Of a DNA stretch of 64,000 bases, positions 61,574-64,000 are shown in pieces. A program made the translations under genes and the position numbers. The notes beneath the pieces are model-generated. The model was not told the origin of the DNA. It was given only the letters and a program-made list of their open reading frames with translations, and searched no databases. The stretch comes from an uncultured Bdellovibrionales bacterium (GTDB lineage: Bacteria; Bdellovibrionota; FAC87; UBA2466). Numbering within the stretch: the stretch's first letter is position 1; the number at the start of each line of letters is the position of its first letter. The DNA lies in contig CALCZU010000030.1 in assembly GCA_937903155.1 (NCBI GenBank), positions 1 to 64,000 on the forward strand. The letters are read 5' to 3'.

Positions 61574-63574
61574 ATGAGTTGGCTCGAAGGGTTAAACCCA
61601 GAACAAATAGAAGCGGTCAAACATAACGAAGGACCCCTCTTGATTTTAGCAGGAGCCGGATCGGGAAAAACGACGGTCCTGGTTTCGCGCGCCGGTCGGA
61701 TGATCGATGAGAAAATCGTTGCGCCCGAAAATCTCTGTGTTCTGACTTTTACAAACCGAGCCGCTCGAGAGTTAAAAGAACGTGTCTCAAAAAAACTGGG
61801 CAAAGTGGCGGACAAGATGTGGGCCGGTACGTTTCACTCCTTCGGTCTTAAAGTTTTAAGAAAATATCACAAGCATGCAGGACTGAGCCGTGACTTCGGG
61901 ATTCTCGATCCTTCGGATGCTTCGCTTTTATGCAGAGAGCTTTTGCAGGATTTTAAGCACGATACAAAAGCGAGTTTTGATAACGACCTTTTGCTTTCTA
62001 AAATGAGTGAATGGCGCGAGCGGGGTCAGACAAAGTGCCAGAAGTATGATGACGAGTATGAAGAAACGCTCGAATGGTTACTTCCTCGATATCTCGCGCG
62101 CGTGCACGCTTTGGGAATGGTGGATTTTGATACTTTGATCATTAAACCTATTGAACTTATGAAAGAGTTCAATAACATTCGTGCGGATTATCAATATCTC
62201 ATGGTCGATGAGTTCCAAGATACGAGTCGCATGCAAATGCAGTTTATTGATAGCCTTGTTGAGGAGCATAAAAATCTCGTCGTCGTCGGAGATGACGACC
62301 AATCGATTTATGGTTGGCGTGGGGCTTTTATCAAAAATATTTTAGATTTTCCAAAAAGTTATGCTGGATGCAAAGTCGTTCGACTCGTTAGAAACTACCG
62401 CTCGACTCCCGAAATTTTAGCGGTTGCTAATGCCGTCATCGCAAAGAATCAAGATCGCCATAAAAAAGAGTTGCTCTCCGAAGCAAAACCTTCGGGCAAA
62501 TTACCCGAATCTCTTGTCTTCGAAGATGAGACGGAAGAAATTGAAAACATCAGCCTCGAATTGAGAGCGCTCATCGAAGAAGGGTTTAAAAAGAAAGAAC
62601 TCGCGATTCTTTACCGATCGAATCTTCTGGGCGCGATGTTAGAAGCAGAACTGCGAAAACAGCAAATCCCCTACAATATTTCAGGCGGGATGGGGTTTTT
62701 TGATCGCAAAGAAGTGAGAGACATTCTCGCGCTCGTTCGAACGGCTTATCGTCCTAACGAAGTTTCGATTAAACGCGTGCTTCATTGCTTGCCTCGAGGG
62801 ATTGGGGATAAGTCTTTAGCGGATCTCACTCAAAAAGCTCATGATCAATCGAAGAATTTTATTGCAGTTGCACGCAATTGGCGCAATGAAGGCATCGAAG
62901 AACCCCTCGGTCATAAACTCGATGCGTTTTTCTCAGAATTAGATCAATTGAGAAACGCTCTTTCGAATGCCACAGGTTCGACGATTCAGTCTGTTTTAAT
63001 TAACGCGCTTGAGACGGGCGGATACAAAAAACATCTCGAAAGAATTTCTGCGAATTCGGTCGGCGTTGCAAATCGTTGGAAAATGGTCGAGATTTTTGCA
63101 GATATCTTAGCCCGTTACCTTACTCGCAAAGGCAGCGGCGAGGATTTTGTTTTAAAATTCATGGATGCGATGGAGTTAAGAGACTACGCCACCGAGGAAA
63201 AAGAAAAAGACGAGCTCCAGCTTTTAACTCTGCATGCGTGCAAAGGACTCGAGTTCCCCGTCGTGATTTTTATGGGAGTTGAAGAAGACATCATTCCTCA
63301 CCGCACACTCGGATCGGATGTCTCTGAAGAACGCCGGCTCTTTTACGTAGGAATTACGCGCGCCAAAGAACGGCTGATTCTCACGCGCGCCAAAAAACGA
63401 AAAAGAAATGGACGCGTCCAGGATTCTCCACCCTCGCGGTTTCTACTTGAGATTCCAAAGCCATTGCTTTCAGAGCGCAGTGGGGGCAGGGAAGTCCGTG
63501 AGGATGTGAGAAAAGCGATGCTTCAGGATCTCTTCAAAAAAATCGCAAGCATCCAAAGCCCCAAATTAAACTAG
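61574..63574 (+). CDS. UvrD/Rep-family superfamily 1 DNA helicase
   Basis: All SF1A motifs are visible: I AGAGSGKTT (about residues 28-36), Ia LTFTNRAARELKERV, II MVDEFQDTS, III GDDDQSIYGWRGA, IV VRNYRSTPEIL, V LTLHACKGLEFPVV and VI RRLFYVGITRAKERL. 666 residues is closer to Rep than to UvrD (720). The ATG follows GGAG by five bases. It unwinds DNA 3' to 5', with roles in restarting forks or in repair. It converges with msrB. Confidence 0.93.
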   Translation: MSWLEGLNPEQIEAVKHNEGPLLILAGAGSGKTTVLVSRAGRMIDEKIVAPENLCVLTFTNRAARELKERVSKKLGKVADKMWAGTFHSFGLKVLRKYHKHAGLSRDFGILDPSDASLLCRELLQDFKHDTKASFDNDLLLSKMSEWRERGQTKCQKYDDEYEETLEWLLPRYLARVHALGMVDFDTLIIKPIELMKEFNNIRADYQYLMVDEFQDTSRMQMQFIDSLVEEHKNLVVVGDDDQSIYGWRGAFIKNILDFPKSYAGCKVVRLVRNYRSTPEILAVANAVIAKNQDRHKKELLSEAKPSGKLPESLVFEDETEEIENISLELRALIEEGFKKKELAILYRSNLLGAMLEAELRKQQIPYNISGGMGFFDRKEVRDILALVRTAYRPNEVSIKRVLHCLPRGIGDKSLADLTQKAHDQSKNFIAVARNWRNEGIEEPLGHKLDAFFSELDQLRNALSNATGSTIQSVLINALETGGYKKHLERISANSVGVANRWKMVEIFADILARYLTRKGSGEDFVLKFMDAMELRDYATEEKEKDELQLLTLHACKGLEFPVVIFMGVEEDIIPHRTLGSDVSEERRLFYVGITRAKERLILTRAKKRKRNGRVQDSPPSRFLLEIPKPLLSERSGGREVREDVRKAMLQDLFKKIASIQSPKLN

Positions 63575-63575
63575 C

Positions 63576-64000
63576 TTACTTTTTCTTAAATAAATTCAGG
63601 TACTGCCCGTAACCCTCTGCCTCAAGCTTATCGACCGGGATAAATCTTAAAGACGCAGAATTCATACAATAACGAAGCCCCGTCGGAGTAGGGCCATCGT
63701 TAAAAACATGGCCTAAGTGCGAATCTCCGTGCTTGGATCGGATTTCAGTTCGGGTCATAAAGGCGGTTTTATCGGTTTTTTCTACAAGATTGTCTTTTTC
63801 TAAAGGTTTCATAAAGCTAGGCCATCCGGTGCCTGAATCAAACTTGTCTTTAGAGCTGAAAAGCGCCTCTCCCGAGACAACATCGACGTAAATGCCCTCG
63901 GCGTGGTTATCCCAGTACGCATTCTTAAAAGGGGGTTCGGTCCCGCATTCCTGAGTCACTTTATACTGCTCACTACTCAGGTTTTTTTTGAGGTCTTCTT
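63576..64000 (-). CDS. msrB: Peptide methionine-R-sulfoxide reductase (N-terminal part beyond the window)
   Basis: The frame stays open to the last base, so the GTG at 63959 is not the start: EDLKKNLSSEQYKVTQECGTEPPF runs in from the edge, the normal MsrB N-terminal block. Signature regions SGTGWPSFMKPL, RTEIRSKHGDSHLGHVF and RYCMNSASLRFIP contain the catalytic Cys in the last. The zinc-binding CxxC pairs of E. coli MsrB are absent. It reduces methionine-R-sulfoxide in damaged proteins; fusion to MsrA upstream cannot be excluded. Confidence 0.93.
   Translation of the reverse strand, partial: EDLKKNLSSEQYKVTQECGTEPPFKNAYWDNHAEGIYVDVVSGEALFSSKDKFDSGTGWPSFMKPLEKDNLVEKTDKTAFMTRTEIRSKHGDSHLGHVFNDGPTPTGLRYCMNSASLRFIPVDKLEAEGYGQYLNLFKKK

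Noticed and set aside
1..64000. tRNA, rRNA, prophage or complete insertion sequence
   Set aside because: I saw no cloverleaf-like sequence, no rRNA blocks and no transposase, integrase or capsid genes.

Overview
The window comes from a Gram-negative bacterial chromosome with dense coding and moderate GC content. Many products carry signal peptides, several look like outer-membrane proteins, and there are LPS genes (kdsB, heptose-type sugar genes). MotAB-type genes and families of cysteine-patterned RCC1-like secreted proteins suggest a Bdellovibrionota/Oligoflexia-like organism. That placement is inference: there is no rRNA, tRNA, phage or complete insertion sequence here to anchor it. Housekeeping genes (lysC, pyrG, dnaE, pgsA, lipB, lepB, pyk, a UvrD-family helicase) mark it as core chromosome with accessory islands.

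Layout. 0-8.5 kb: end of an MgtE-type Mg transporter, aspartokinase, a 1283-residue apparently exported AAA+ protein, a tiny basic secreted protein, a diheme cytochrome and a CPBP membrane protease. 8.5-13.3 kb: a tightly packed sugar operon (HddC-like nucleotidyltransferase, transaldolase, GmhA-like isomerase, glycosyltransferase, SDR epimerase, Gfo/Idh oxidoreductase); a GHMP kinase of HddA type that could belong to the same pathway lies at 58 kb. 13.5-22.5 kb: a divergent sigma-70-like protein, SGNH hydrolase, DsbA-like protein, FkbM methyltransferase, ElyC-like protein, Prc protease, 4-hydroxyphenylpyruvate dioxygenase and a DUF4360-like secreted protein.

22.6-27.3 kb is the most striking region: a five-gene minus-strand operon encoding an outer-membrane-like protein, a TPR protein, a membrane protein that appears to join the last periplasmic part of FliF to a FliG-like cytoplasmic region, then MotA and MotB. 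Read together these look like a compact ion-driven motor with rotor and stator parts but no rod, hook or filament genes nearby. Other relatives of flagellar accessory proteins are scattered through the window: a FliL-like protein with a histidine/glycine-rich linker at 55.6 kb, and a pair of secreted proteins at 37.4-39.5 kb that look like FlgT split over two genes.

27.4-43.8 kb: HtrA protease, kdsB-pyrG, a frameshifted acyltransferase, a carotenoid-type FAD oxidoreductase, a SurA-like/DsbA fusion, lipB, a possible secreted Cys-His-Asp hydrolase, pgsA, and dnaE. 43.9-51.0 kb: a minus-strand cluster of four paralogues that share a helical C-terminal domain but differ at the N-terminus (three with RCC1-like repeats, one without), preceded by a fifth gene whose conserved C-terminal tail seems to have been cut off by a frameshift. 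51.3-64 kb: lepB, threonine aldolase, two outer-membrane proteins, fliL-like gene, pyk, ftsB-like gene, the GHMP kinase, another Gfo/Idh oxidoreductase, a sarcosine-oxidase-like enzyme, a helicase, and the start-truncated msrB at the edge. Three long inverted repeats (36.7, 51.2 and 59.2 kb) are dispersed elements between genes; the last two belong to one family.
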